Source: Lantana camara (Eukaryota; Streptophyta; Magnoliopsida; Lamiales; Verbenaceae). From it: 64,000 nt of DNA. Under the pieces are notes generated by a model. The model was not told where the DNA came from and did not search any database. It worked only from the letters and a program-made list of their open reading frames with translations. This document shows, piece after piece, positions 56,898-64,000 of the stretch. A program made the position numbers and the translations under genes. The stretch is from NCBI GenBank assembly GCA_037501455.1, contig CM074856.1, positions 18,373,001-18,437,000 on the forward strand, written 5' to 3'. The stretch's first letter is position 1. Each line of letters opens with the position of its first letter.

Positions 56898-57252
56898 ATA
56901 TTGCACCTGTGGTTGTTATTAGCTTCTGGTCATGCTTAATGGAGTTTGGATATTGCCACTCAAGTCTTCTTTGGCTTTATATGATAGCCAACTGATCGAG
57001 ATGCTGCATTTGTTATTCCTTCTTTCCTCTTTAAAGAGTTCAAAAATGTTTGCCTTTTGTTGCTGATTGAGTGAACTACATGCTCACTGTTTAGTGTTTT
57101 CGCGCACCTACTATTTCTTCTATTTGCTTCCTCTTTTGTACGTTGGGATATCATGATTCAGCCTTGTCGATGATTGTATAGTGCCAAAATAGAAAATTTT
57201 TAGGGGCGATGTGCATTTTTTCCTAAATTAATTTTAATTTATATTTTCATTT
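56898..57252. other. CACTA interior between TNP2 and captured exons
   Basis: No ORF of note. It includes the transition from the truncated TNP2 3' end to captured pyruvate kinase intron sequence; the breakpoint is not visible by eye. Confidence 0.4.
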
Positions 57253-57769
57253 GATGGTGGGGAACTGAAATCTTGACGACTTCTTAATGTTCGAGGACAA
57301 AGTGCAACACTTCGATCCATCAATGGTTAGTTCAACAATAATTTTCCCCACCTCAGAAAATGCTTCTATTCATGCACGTTTGTTATGAATAAAGCTTGTT
57401 AATTTTGCATTGGAATGTCGTTAATTCCATTTTTATCTTTCTGATAACTGAAATGACTTTTTGACACTGATGATACAGTAAAAGACTGGGACGATATCAA
57501 ATTTGGAGTCAATAAAAAAGTTAACTTGTATGTTGTTTCTTTTGTCAAGGATGCAGCTGTGGTTCATGAACTGAAAAATTACCTGAAGGGTAAAGTTTAA
57601 AATAATCACAAATACAATTGTACATTTGAAATGATAAGTGCTGCATCTTTAATTTCACGTCTTACTCGTTATCTGTGCAGATGCTGGTGCAGACATTCAT
57701 GTCATCGTAAAAATTGAATGTGCAGATTTCATACCAAATTTACATTCAATTATAACATCATCTGATGGG
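57253..57769 (+). pseudogene. Captured three-exon fragment of plastid-type pyruvate kinase
   Basis: Exon a (about 57253-57325) reads DGGELKS, stop, RLLNVRGQSATLRSIN. Exon b (57479-57589) reads KDWDDIKFGVNKKVNLYVVS then FVKDAAVVHELKNYLK. Exon c (57681-57769) reads DAGADIHVIVKIECADFIPN then LHSIITSSDG. Together they cover the stretch of plant plastidial pyruvate kinase around LNVRGKSA...KDWDDI...VKIE, the last including the catalytic-lysine region. Donors (GTTAGT, GTAAAG, GTAAGA) and AG acceptors are intact and exon phases fit (1, 1, 0), so this was captured as genomic DNA with introns. Exon a has TGA where Arg is expected. The next exon (ARGDLG) is absent. Confidence 0.88.
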
Positions 57770-58560
57770 GTAAGAACATTTTTGCAGTGAATCAAATTAG
57801 GTTTTGTAGAAGTTTATCTTAGTTTGTGTTGTTTGCTATCATTATTTGAGTGATTTGCAGTTTGTAATTATGGTAAAGATGGCCTTTTCCTAGAATACTT
57901 TAATAAACTTCATGAGAAAGAATATCACGCTCAGGACCTCTAGGATTATGATATATCAAACCTGAAGAGCTGAATGTGCTATTCTTGAATTCTTGTGTGG
58001 GTGCTGTTTCCTCTTCACAAATTGAAATGCATCTGTTTATCATCAGCATCTATCTTATTTTATTACTCAGTTTGTGGAGAAAGACTTCAAGCTTGCTGAC
58101 ACATAAATTCTTGGTATTATTCTATTGATTGTGTTGTATGTAATTTTGCAGCTAAAGGTGTTATGTGGATTTCCTCGAATCTAAAGGTGGCCTTCAATTG
58201 GTTTATGTTGTAGAATGCCAGAGATGCATTTTTTGTGGAATCATTGTAATTTTGATAATGATAGAACATGATTTGCTAGCTAGTTGTTACTGATTTCGAT
58301 GAGTTTGTTAAACTTTCAATTTTAGAATCATACAACATGTTTGTTCGTTGATATCTACTTTTGAATGATTGAATTTATATATAAAAATCTTATTTAATTA
58401 GTTTGTTTTAAATTTTGATAGTGATTTTGGAATTATTTTTGTGGAATTTTGATGTCAATAATAAATTATATTTATATATATATTTTTAATAAAAAGAAAA
58501 TATAAAAAAAAAAAATTAAAATAAATAAATATGTTAAAATATTTTTATATTAATAACTAC
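57770..58560. other. CACTA interior downstream of the captured exons
   Basis: Begins as the intron after pyruvate kinase exon c. No further exon of that gene was recognised. Several gene-like words (ttgatttgcag, acceptor-like) occur near 57860 but the following frame is not informative. Confidence 0.4.
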
Positions 58561-59000
58561 GGTCTGTAGTGTAGCTAAAAGTATTTATTTTTCAAAAATA
58601 ATTATTGTATTTTTCTAATAAAATTATAGGTAAAATATAGAGATATTGGTTACGTTTGATTGAAATCGTAGCCAATATTTTATAACCGTAGCCAATATTT
58701 TATAATATTGACTACAATTAGTCAAACCGTAGCCAATAATTTTATTGACTACGAAATATACAAGTGTAGGCAATGTTTCTAGAATATCTCCCACGTTTTA
58801 AAGTACCGTCGCCAATATTAGGTCAAAGCGTAAGGAAAGCTTTGGCTACGCTTTCCAAACCGTAGCTAACTATTGGCCACGGCCACGGTTGTTACGGTTG
58901 CCAAAGCGTAGCAAAAGCGTAGCCAATAATGTATTGCCTACGGTTTGCACTATTTCCCTACGTTTTGGGTACCGTAGCTAAAAACCATTTTTTTTGTAGT
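58561..59000. repeat. CACTA right subterminal repeat region
   Basis: At least ten copies of CCGTAGCCAATA-like words in both orientations (for example 58669, 58687, 58729, 58917), ending in CCGTAGCTAAAAACCA and the TIR. Probable binding sites for the second CACTA protein (TNPA type), by analogy. Confidence 0.85.
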
Positions 59001-59058
59001 GTATGTTAAATATAATATTTAGAAAATTTTATATAAGTTATAATATATAATAAATAAA
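59001..59058. repeat. Left TIR of the outer Pack-MULE, second segment
   Basis: tat (CACTA target duplication copy) then gttaaatataatattta... through ttataatatataataaat. It continues the inverted match to 59631-59690 that stopped at 45411. Confidence 0.82.
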
Positions 59059-59063
59059 ACTTA

Positions 59064-59079
<16 letters not shown>

Positions 59080-59113
<34 letters not shown>
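59080..59113. repeat. (TG)n microsatellite
   Basis: A (TA)n run from about 59063 passes into ~17 TG units, ending at the captured BIG-like exon. A second (TA)n run is at 59598-59622. Confidence 0.9.
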
Positions 59114-59114
<1 letters not shown>

Positions 59115-59265
59115 GATTCCGATTAGACGAGTTGATATGCTCGATAATGGATTTGCACTCGGCGACGAGTTTGGAATGCTTCCGCCACGACGCATTCTTG
59201 ATGATCTTGTCGAGAGCCGGGATTAACACTTGCGACAAGCGGGAATCGGCTTCCGGAGAAGCCAT
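59113..59265 (-). pseudogene. Captured N-terminal exon of a BIG-type ARF guanine-nucleotide exchange factor
   Basis: Minus strand from the ATG at 59263-59265: MASPEADSRLSQVLIPALD then KIIKNASWRKHSKLVAECKS and IIEH. The start and the NASWRKHSKL...ECKS block are what I know from plant BIG1-4 proteins (brefeldin-A-inhibited ARF-GEFs of the Golgi/TGN, ~1,700-1,800 aa). Only ~50 residues are present; the frame runs into the TG/CA microsatellite at 59080-59113. A fragment inside a Pack-MULE, not a functional gene. Confidence 0.75.
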
Positions 59266-59280
59266 TCCTGGAGTTTGAAG

Positions 59281-59544
59281 ATGGTTGGGGGGGTAACGGA
59301 TCGGAACTCGGGGCAGGTGCAGCGGAAGCGCTACGCTATGGGTCTTTCCGATGCGGCGGCGGCGGATCTAGATCGAAGAGTGAGAAGGTTTGAAGAATCT
59401 GGATCGAAGAAGTTCTCGAGTGCTGAAACAAGTTGGACTGTGGAGAACATAATTGGGGAAGATGATGGTGGAGGTGGATTGAGATTTAAGCTTCTCTCCA
59501 ATTTTGCTCGAAATTCGATTATTACTAATTTACTAATTAATTAA
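59281..59544 (+). pseudogene. Second captured fragment, plus strand, not recognised
   Basis: An ORF from MVGGVTDRNSGQVQRKRYAM through AAAADLDRRVRRFEESGSKK and SSAETSWTVENIIGED ends at the AT-rich TIR. Its GC content and codon pattern (Ala, Arg, Gly codons) are gene-like and unlike its surroundings. It starts only 16 bp from the BIG-type ATG on the other strand, so the Pack-MULE holds two divergent coding starts. I do not recognise the family; it could also be upstream sequence of the BIG gene that happens to be open. Confidence 0.45.
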
Positions 59545-59630
59545 TTAAGCATCATTTCTTATTTACTACTTTTCACATTTTAATTCAAAAAGGTGATATG
59601 TATATATATATATATATATATATCAATATT

Positions 59631-60036
59631 ATTTATTATATATTATAACTCTCTATATATATTAAGTTTTTTAAATATTATATTTAACACATTAAATCAA
59701 GACTTATTTTATATAATTTAATATTTGAAATGACAAAATCACACCATTTTATATTAGTTAATGATTTAATTTATTAAATTTAAATTTCGAATAGCGATTT
59801 AAATATAATTAGGGGTAATTCTTGAAATAAAAATTATTATACTAAATGAAGGGGCAAATTAGGAAAATCAAGTTAAAAATTTGATGATGTCATCAAAAAT
59901 TTGGAATCTTGATTCTTGGGTGTTATATGTAATTTTTAAATTTCTCAATGGGTGTATGTGTAATTGTTTGACTAAGAGAATCACAAATTGTAGTTTTTAA
60001 TACTCCCATGGGATTTATGTGTAATTAACCCCCCCC
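59631..60036. repeat. Right TIR of the outer Pack-MULE
   Basis: Uninterrupted copy of the inverted repeat. It ends in aattaacccccccc, where the C-run replaces the left terminus GG, followed by an A-tract. Confidence 0.88.
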
Positions 60037-60052
60037 AAAAAAAAAAAAAAAA

Positions 60053-60231
60053 CAATCTAACAATTAAGATCCTTCGAGCAATTCTAATTCCGTGTTAGGA
60101 CTCCCCAAAATAACTGTACCATGAATATCATGATTCATGCCCATGATGGGCCAAGAGAGCCCAAGACATCCACACACACGTTGCCCCTTCTAGTACGGGT
60201 ATACTGTATAGATAATCTTGCAATCCCAAGG
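60053..60231. other. Short spacer, no gene seen
   Basis: Target region of the TR-GAG element; the last five bases before its LTR are caagg, the candidate target duplication whose partner is outside the window. Confidence 0.5.
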
Positions 60232-61300
60232 TGTAAGCCCCTCCGAAAGTCCCTTGCCCTAAATGCTAGAAAATGGGGAAAAAAGGCAAGGGATGCGTGT
60301 TTGCTTGGCGGAGCACAAAGGTTAGAACCAAGTTGTCCCGATAAAATTGGCTTGGATGCAAGGGAACGTCGGATGTTAAGGCTTGATGGTTGGGCGTTAA
60401 GCAAGTCCATGCGCATGAGTTGCGCATGGTGTGGGCAAGACTTGGTGGCTTGGGCGCATTTGAGAAGCTGTTCCGCAAGACTAGTGATGATGGGCGGATT
60501 TTCCCGCATGGCGGGTAGTAGCTGTGCACGCTGCCTGCTCGCAGCGTGCACAGATTGGTACGGATGGGCGCGGCCTGGTGCGGACAAAGCTGGCAGCTGG
60601 CGCGGCAGTGTGTGGGATGGGCGCGCTCGCGTCCGCAAGGCTGCGTGCATAACCTAGGCATTTGTGCACAAGCCTGGCAGCACAAAAAAAATTGGCGGGG
60701 ACGGTTACGCGACGGTTTTAGGGCGAATTCAGGCACACTTAGGGGCCAAAATGTTCAGAGATGCGGAAGGCTTTGACTTGGGCGATTATTGAGCATAACC
60801 GCCAAGTTAGTAGGCGAAGTGGCTGGAATAAATGGCGGGAATGGGGCAGTTTCTCCGAAAACTGCCCAAGACTTAGTGGAGCCTTTGAAATTCGAAAATA
60901 CCTAGCTGATGGGGTTGTAATCAGCACTATAAATAGACTTGGCCTTGACTTGTACGATTTGGTTGATGATTTGTCTAAGCAAGCCTTTCCTTGTATTATT
61001 GTTCGGAAAATAAATATAAGGTTGGGAAGTGTTGGGGCTTTCCCATTTATCACTGTGCACTTTTAATACTGCAAGTGTGTGTGGGTTTTACTTGTTGTAT
61101 GCTTGGGGAAAACGTTCAAAAAGGGTCGGGCTTGAGCAATTCACTTGAACTCGAAATCTAGCAAATGAGTGTGGGAAAATCTAAGGGAAACACGAGAGTT
61201 TCCGAGGTTGGGGGAAGGCTGACTGATTTGTGGGGGCAAATCAGGCCGGACTGGGTTGATTCCTAGGCAAAAATTTCTGTCAAAGTTCAACCCCGTCACA
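60232..61300 (+). repeat. 5' LTR of the TR-GAG element
   Basis: 1,069 bp from TGTAAGCCCC to CCCGTCACA. The portion matching 63418-64000 is very similar except in a G/C-rich stretch (about 60530-60680) where words such as gatgggcgcg vary in number between copies. Overlapping ORFs on both strands here are by-products of G/C content. Confidence 0.93.
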
Positions 61301-61302
61301 AG

Positions 61303-61314
61303 TGGTATCAGAGC
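61303..61314 (+). other. Primer binding site (initiator-Met tRNA), TR-GAG element
   Basis: TGGTATCAGAGC two bases after the LTR; perfect match. Confidence 0.95.
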
Positions 61315-61347
61315 CCGGTTTCGGGTTCTGATCGGATACTTTGAGGC

Positions 61348-62373
61348 ATGGATGATCAAGTTCTGTTGCGTGAAATGATGCTTAACCTTGAGGCGAGGGT
61401 TAAGACGGTGGAAGAAAGCCAGCCTCGTGAGTCTCCCGTGATGGCACTTTTCCAGCAAATGCGTGCAACACAAAAGCAACTTGTTGCTCATGAGGCAAAA
61501 ATCAAGAAGCTTGTGGAGGAATTGCCTGAATTTGTTGAAGGAAGGGTCGTTTCGGTGTCAGAAGATCTCGGTGTTCTCATTGATACCGTAGATCTGAAGC
61601 TTGATGGCCTAAACATGGAGTTGGGCATCTTGAAGAAGGCTGTGTATGCTATTGGAGTAGGTGATGGTGCTGCTCTGTCCAAGGTTCCAGTTCCAGATCC
61701 TACGCCCTTTGGTGGTGTTCAGAATGCGAAAGAGCTTGAGAACTTTTTGTGGGATATGGAGATTTATTTCAAGGATGTGTGGGTGCCTGATCCCGAGAAA
61801 GTCTCCATAACTTCGATGTATTTAACGGGAGATGCAAAGCTGTGGTGGCTGTCCCGTTTGACGGAAGATGCAAGTGGAAATCGTGAGCGGATCGATACAT
61901 GGGATGCACTGAAAAAGGAGTTGAAGGACCAATTCCTACCTTGTAATTCTTTGTGGCTTGCAAGGAAGTCCCTTCGTAATCTAAAACATGTTGGGACGAT
62001 TCGAGACTATGTCAAAGAATCCAGTTCGTTGCTGCTAGACATCAAAGGGATGGCAGAAGATGATAAGATGTTCAACTTTATGGCGGGTTTGCAACCTTGG
62101 GCACAAGCTGAACTCCGAAGGCTTGGTGTCAAGGATTTGCCAACTGCCATCGCTGCTGCTGATAGATTGGTGGATTTTAGGAGTGTCGGTGGCCCTGATC
62201 TTCGAAATGAAAGAAGAAACATGGGAAAAGACAAGGGCAAGACCAAATTCAAACAAAAGGAAACCAAAGAGGTGACGGTTGGGCCTGATGTTGCTGTGGT
62301 GAAAGCAAAAACGGGTTGTTACCTTTGTAGTGGCGACCTTAGAATGCGGGATTCTCCGAGGCGAATAAGTTGA
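61348..62373 (+). CDS. Retrotransposon Gag (capsid, Retrotrans_gag), 341 aa
   Basis: Structural protein of the virus-like particle that packages element RNA. The ATG at 61348 is the first after the primer site. Residues 1-110 are acidic/heptad-like and probably coiled coil. The capsid domain spans roughly 115-250, with PFGGVQNAKELENFLWDMEI, VSITSMYLTGDAKLWWLSRL, TWDALKKELKDQFLP and FMAGLQPWAQAELRRLG. A basic linker (MGKDKGKTKFKQK) leads to a zinc knuckle CYLCSGDLRMRDS, which should be CX2CX3HX4C: His is Leu and the last Cys is Ser, so RNA binding by the knuckle is doubtful. The frame stops at 62371-62373, where the protease frame begins at -1. Confidence 0.92.
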   Translation: MDDQVLLREMMLNLEARVKTVEESQPRESPVMALFQQMRATQKQLVAHEAKIKKLVEELPEFVEGRVVSVSEDLGVLIDTVDLKLDGLNMELGILKKAVYAIGVGDGAALSKVPVPDPTPFGGVQNAKELENFLWDMEIYFKDVWVPDPEKVSITSMYLTGDAKLWWLSRLTEDASGNRERIDTWDALKKELKDQFLPCNSLWLARKSLRNLKHVGTIRDYVKESSSLLLDIKGMAEDDKMFNFMAGLQPWAQAELRRLGVKDLPTAIAAADRLVDFRSVGGPDLRNERRNMGKDKGKTKFKQKETKEVTVGPDVAVVKAKTGCYLCSGDLRMRDSPRRIS

Positions 62374-63422
62374 ATGCTTTAGTGGCTGAAACGAGCGAAG
62401 AAGATGATGACGTTGCTGGGAGAATGGGTTCCTTGCAATTGTTGAATGCAATTCAAGTGATGTCTCAAAAGAACAAAGATCTATTGATGGCTAAGATCTT
62501 TGTGAATGGGCAAAAGATGGAAGTATTAGTGGACACGGGGGCCACAAATAGCTTCATTTCCGAAAATGTGGTCCAAGAGTTGGGTTTGGATCTTGATGGA
62601 TGTTGCAGCGAGATGAAGGCTGTAAATGCACAACCAAAGTCAGTCAAGGGCGTGGCCAAAATTGATCTAAGAGTTGGTCCGTGGCATGGGTGGTTCGAGG
62701 TGGTGGCTGTCTCGCTTGACGACTTTTCCCTTATCTTAGGGAACGATTTCTTGAAGATGGCTAAGTTCACGGTACTACCTTTCTTGGGCGGCCTGTTCTT
62801 TACCGAAAGTTGTCCCGGATTTGTGGGATGCCAGTACTCGGTGGGGGAACCTAAAGTTGTCAGAAAGAAGAATGAAAAATTGGAGCAGACCAAGGGTGAA
62901 TTAAAGAGGAGTGTCTCGCACCTTGGTTCTTTAATTCAGACGGCAAAATCGAACTTCAGGGCGGATATGGCTATGAAGAGACCCTCAACATTTGCCGAAG
63001 ATGCCAAAAATAAAGGGAAGCAAACTTGGAAAGAGTTTTCAGCACGCCTCAAAGAGGAACTGGATGTTATACGAGGCGATGTGGACCATCTAAGGGATGA
63101 TAGGAATGTTCCGAATGTGAATGACATAAATGGCAGCCAAACTTCGAGGTTTTTCCACGAACCTCGGGTTTATGAAAGAAAAGAGCTGAAAGTGTACCAT
63201 CGAAGGCGGGAAGTTGTTCAATTGCAAAAGAATGAAAAATCGGTGGAGAAATGGTTACCGCTGGATTTAGGGCCGAAATCATTTAAGGATGCCCTCCTAT
63301 CAAATCCAATGAAGGATGGTGGCAGAGATGGGAAGGAGACGGATGATAGTCGGAAAAAGATGAAGAAAGCTGAACTTAACCCGGCGAGGGCGTCGGTTTC
63401 TTTTGGTGGGGGAAGTTTGTAA
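62370..63422 (+). CDS. Protease-containing ORF with lysine-rich non-pol tail (~350 aa)
   Basis: The frame opens before LNALVAETSEEDDD, which in related elements continues directly from Gag, so it is probably reached by -1 frameshift or is separated by a one-base indel. There is no ATG at the beginning (the first codon listed is TTG). The aspartic protease is at about residues 40-135: KMEVLVDTGATNSFIS with an intact D-T-G-A active site, then SLILGNDFLK. From about residue 160 there is no RT. Instead a charged tail contains KGKQTWKEFSARLKEELDVI, a helical segment, and ends KKMKKAELNPARASVSFGGG. The stop TAA (63420-63422) lies inside the first five bases of the 3' LTR. Function of the tail unknown. 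Confidence 0.85.
   Translation: MNALVAETSEEDDDVAGRMGSLQLLNAIQVMSQKNKDLLMAKIFVNGQKMEVLVDTGATNSFISENVVQELGLDLDGCCSEMKAVNAQPKSVKGVAKIDLRVGPWHGWFEVVAVSLDDFSLILGNDFLKMAKFTVLPFLGGLFFTESCPGFVGCQYSVGEPKVVRKKNEKLEQTKGELKRSVSHLGSLIQTAKSNFRADMAMKRPSTFAEDAKNKGKQTWKEFSARLKEELDVIRGDVDHLRDDRNVPNVNDINGSQTSRFFHEPRVYERKELKVYHRRREVVQLQKNEKSVEKWLPLDLGPKSFKDALLSNPMKDGGRDGKETDDSRKKMKKAELNPARASVSFGGGSL
63405..63415 (+). other. Polypurine tract, TR-GAG element
   Basis: GGTGGGGGAAG followed by tt and the 3' LTR start. The tract is itself translated as part of the upstream ORF. Confidence 0.75.
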
Positions 63423-64000
63423 GCCCCTCCGAAAGTCCCTTGCCCTAAATACTAGAAAATGGGAAAAAAGGCAAGGGATGCGTGCTTGCTTGGCGGAGCA
63501 CAAGGGTTGGAACCAAGTTGTCCCGGTAAAATTGGCTTGGATGCAAGGGAACGACGGATGTTAAGGCTTGATGGTTGGGCGTCAAGCAAGTCCATACGCA
63601 TGAGTTGCGCATGGTGCGCGCAAGACTTGGTGGCTTGTGCGCATTTGATAAGTTGTTCCGTAAGACTAGTGATGATGAGCGGATTTTCCCGCATGGCGGG
63701 CAGCAGCTATGCGCGCTGAGCAGGCAGCGTGCACAGATTGGTGCGGATGGGCGCGGGCTGGTGCGGATGGGCGCGGGCTGCGCGCATGACCTAGGCCCGC
63801 GCGTGCGCGCGCAAGCCTGGCAGCACAAAAAAATTGGTGGGAACAGTTATTTCTTAAGCGGGAACGGTTACGCGACGGTTTTTGGGCGAATTCAGGCACA
63901 CTTAGGCGCCAAAATGTTCAGAGACGCGGAAGGCTTTGACTTGGGCAGTTATTGAGCATAACCGCCAAGTTAGTGGGCGAAGTGGCTGGAATAAATGGCG
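63418..64000 (+). repeat. 3' LTR of the TR-GAG element, partial
   Basis: First 583 bp of the second LTR, TGTAAGCCCC onward. Relative to the 5' LTR it has a different arrangement of the G/C-rich words (gatgggcgcgggctg twice in tandem, 63747-63780) and an extra ~20 bp with ttatttcttaagcggg near 63848. Confidence 0.92.

Larger units (their letters stand above)
45412..59000 (+). mobile_element. CACTA (En/Spm) transposon, 13.6 kb, with TNP2 remnant, captured gene and nested MULE
   Basis: The left end CACTACAAGAAAAATCCC and the inverse right end CACTACAAAAAAAATGG are flanked by the 3-bp duplication tat (45409-45411, 59001-59003). Hundreds of bases at both ends are filled with short CCGTAGCCAATA / TACGGTTT-type repeats in both orientations, as in CACTA subterminal regions. 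It encodes a TNP2-type transposase, now broken, and carries pyruvate kinase exons. Without the nested MULE the element is about 8 kb. It cannot make its own intact TNP2. Confidence 0.93.
45078..60036. mobile_element. Outer Pack-MULE (~1.4 kb) now split by a 13.6-kb CACTA
   Basis: 45078-45411 and, inverted, ~59690-60036 match closely: both start GGTTAATTAC, contain atcccatgggagtatt and aaaaattacatataacacc, then share accectly ordered blocks to aaataagtctt. The left arm resumes after the CACTA at 59001-59058 and matches 59631-59690 inverted, giving TIRs of ~390 bp. Both outer flanks are A-tracts (45057-45077, 60037-60052), so the target duplication is probably a run of A. The interior (59067-59590) carries two gene fragments and no transposase. 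Long TIRs with captured host exons define a Pack-MULE; the superfamily call is an inference because an A-run duplication has no measurable length. Confidence 0.82.
60232..64000 (+). mobile_element. Non-autonomous gypsy-type element with Gag and protease only (TR-GAG class), cut by window end
   Basis: 5' LTR 60232-61300, primer site, gag ORF, a second ORF with aspartic protease and a non-pol tail, polypurine tract and the start of the 3' LTR (63418 onward). Only 2.1 kb separates the LTRs; reverse transcriptase, RNase H and integrase are absent, with no room for them. This matches the TR-GAG group of plant retrotransposons, which must borrow an RT. Reading frames are long and nearly intact, unlike the other retroelements here. 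Confidence 0.9.

Noticed and set aside
60121..60657. Long overlapping ORFs on both strands in the TR-GAG LTR (also 63445-63955)
   Set aside because: Both strands are open because of high G/C content; the same segment recurs in the other LTR and no domain is recognisable.

Overview
This is nuclear DNA from a flowering plant, most likely a eudicot. Evidence: plant-type LTR retrotransposons primed by initiator-Met tRNA, an L1 LINE ORF1 with a DUF4283-like domain, plant Mutator (MULE), CACTA and hAT elements, spliced gene fragments of plant enzymes, a dirigent gene and AT-rich spacers. It is a repeat-dense intergenic block, not a gene cluster. I see one plausibly intact host gene (dirigent-like, 43749-44255); nearly everything else is transposon or captured gene debris.

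Layout. 1-2910: 5' part of a decayed Ty1/copia element on the minus strand. 4575-4950 and 5577-6386: two non-autonomous hAT elements, each with a perfect 8-bp target duplication. 6562-17105: complete but decayed Ty3/gypsy element with ~2.9-kb LTRs. 18414-18703: Mutator-like MITE. 18780-20192: LINE ORF1 remnant, cut by a second copia element (20193 to about 26.1 kb, 5' LTR plus eroded gag/integrase). 27407-29223: CACTA-like non-autonomous element with ~110-bp tandem repeats. 29375-30175 plus 39133-39330: one MULE transposase gene split by an 8.96-kb minus-strand LTR element without recognisable coding (30176-39132), one LTR of which carries a MITE. 40578-42463: non-autonomous MULE with perfect 9-bp TSD. 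43749-44255: dirigent gene.

45078-60036 is the most striking part, a three-level nest of DNA transposons with readable junctions. An outer Pack-MULE of about 1.4 kb carries the first exon of a BIG-type ARF-GEF gene. A 13.6-kb CACTA (45412-59000, TSD tat) sits in its left TIR and carries three exons of plastid-type pyruvate kinase. A 5.6-kb MULE (49093-54716, TSD gtcaggtgt) sits inside the first exon of the CACTA TNP2 transposase. That MULE has ~203-bp TIRs differing by one 1-bp indel, a nearly intact multi-exon FAR1/FHY3-like transposase gene, an inositol-monophosphatase exon and a tRNA-like gene.

60232 to the window end is a non-autonomous gypsy-type element (TR-GAG class) encoding only Gag and a protease-containing ORF. 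A ~190-residue lysine-rich tail stands where pol would be, and that ORF ends on a stop codon inside the 3' LTR.

All family names come from motif recognition by eye. No database search, alignment score or transcript evidence was available.
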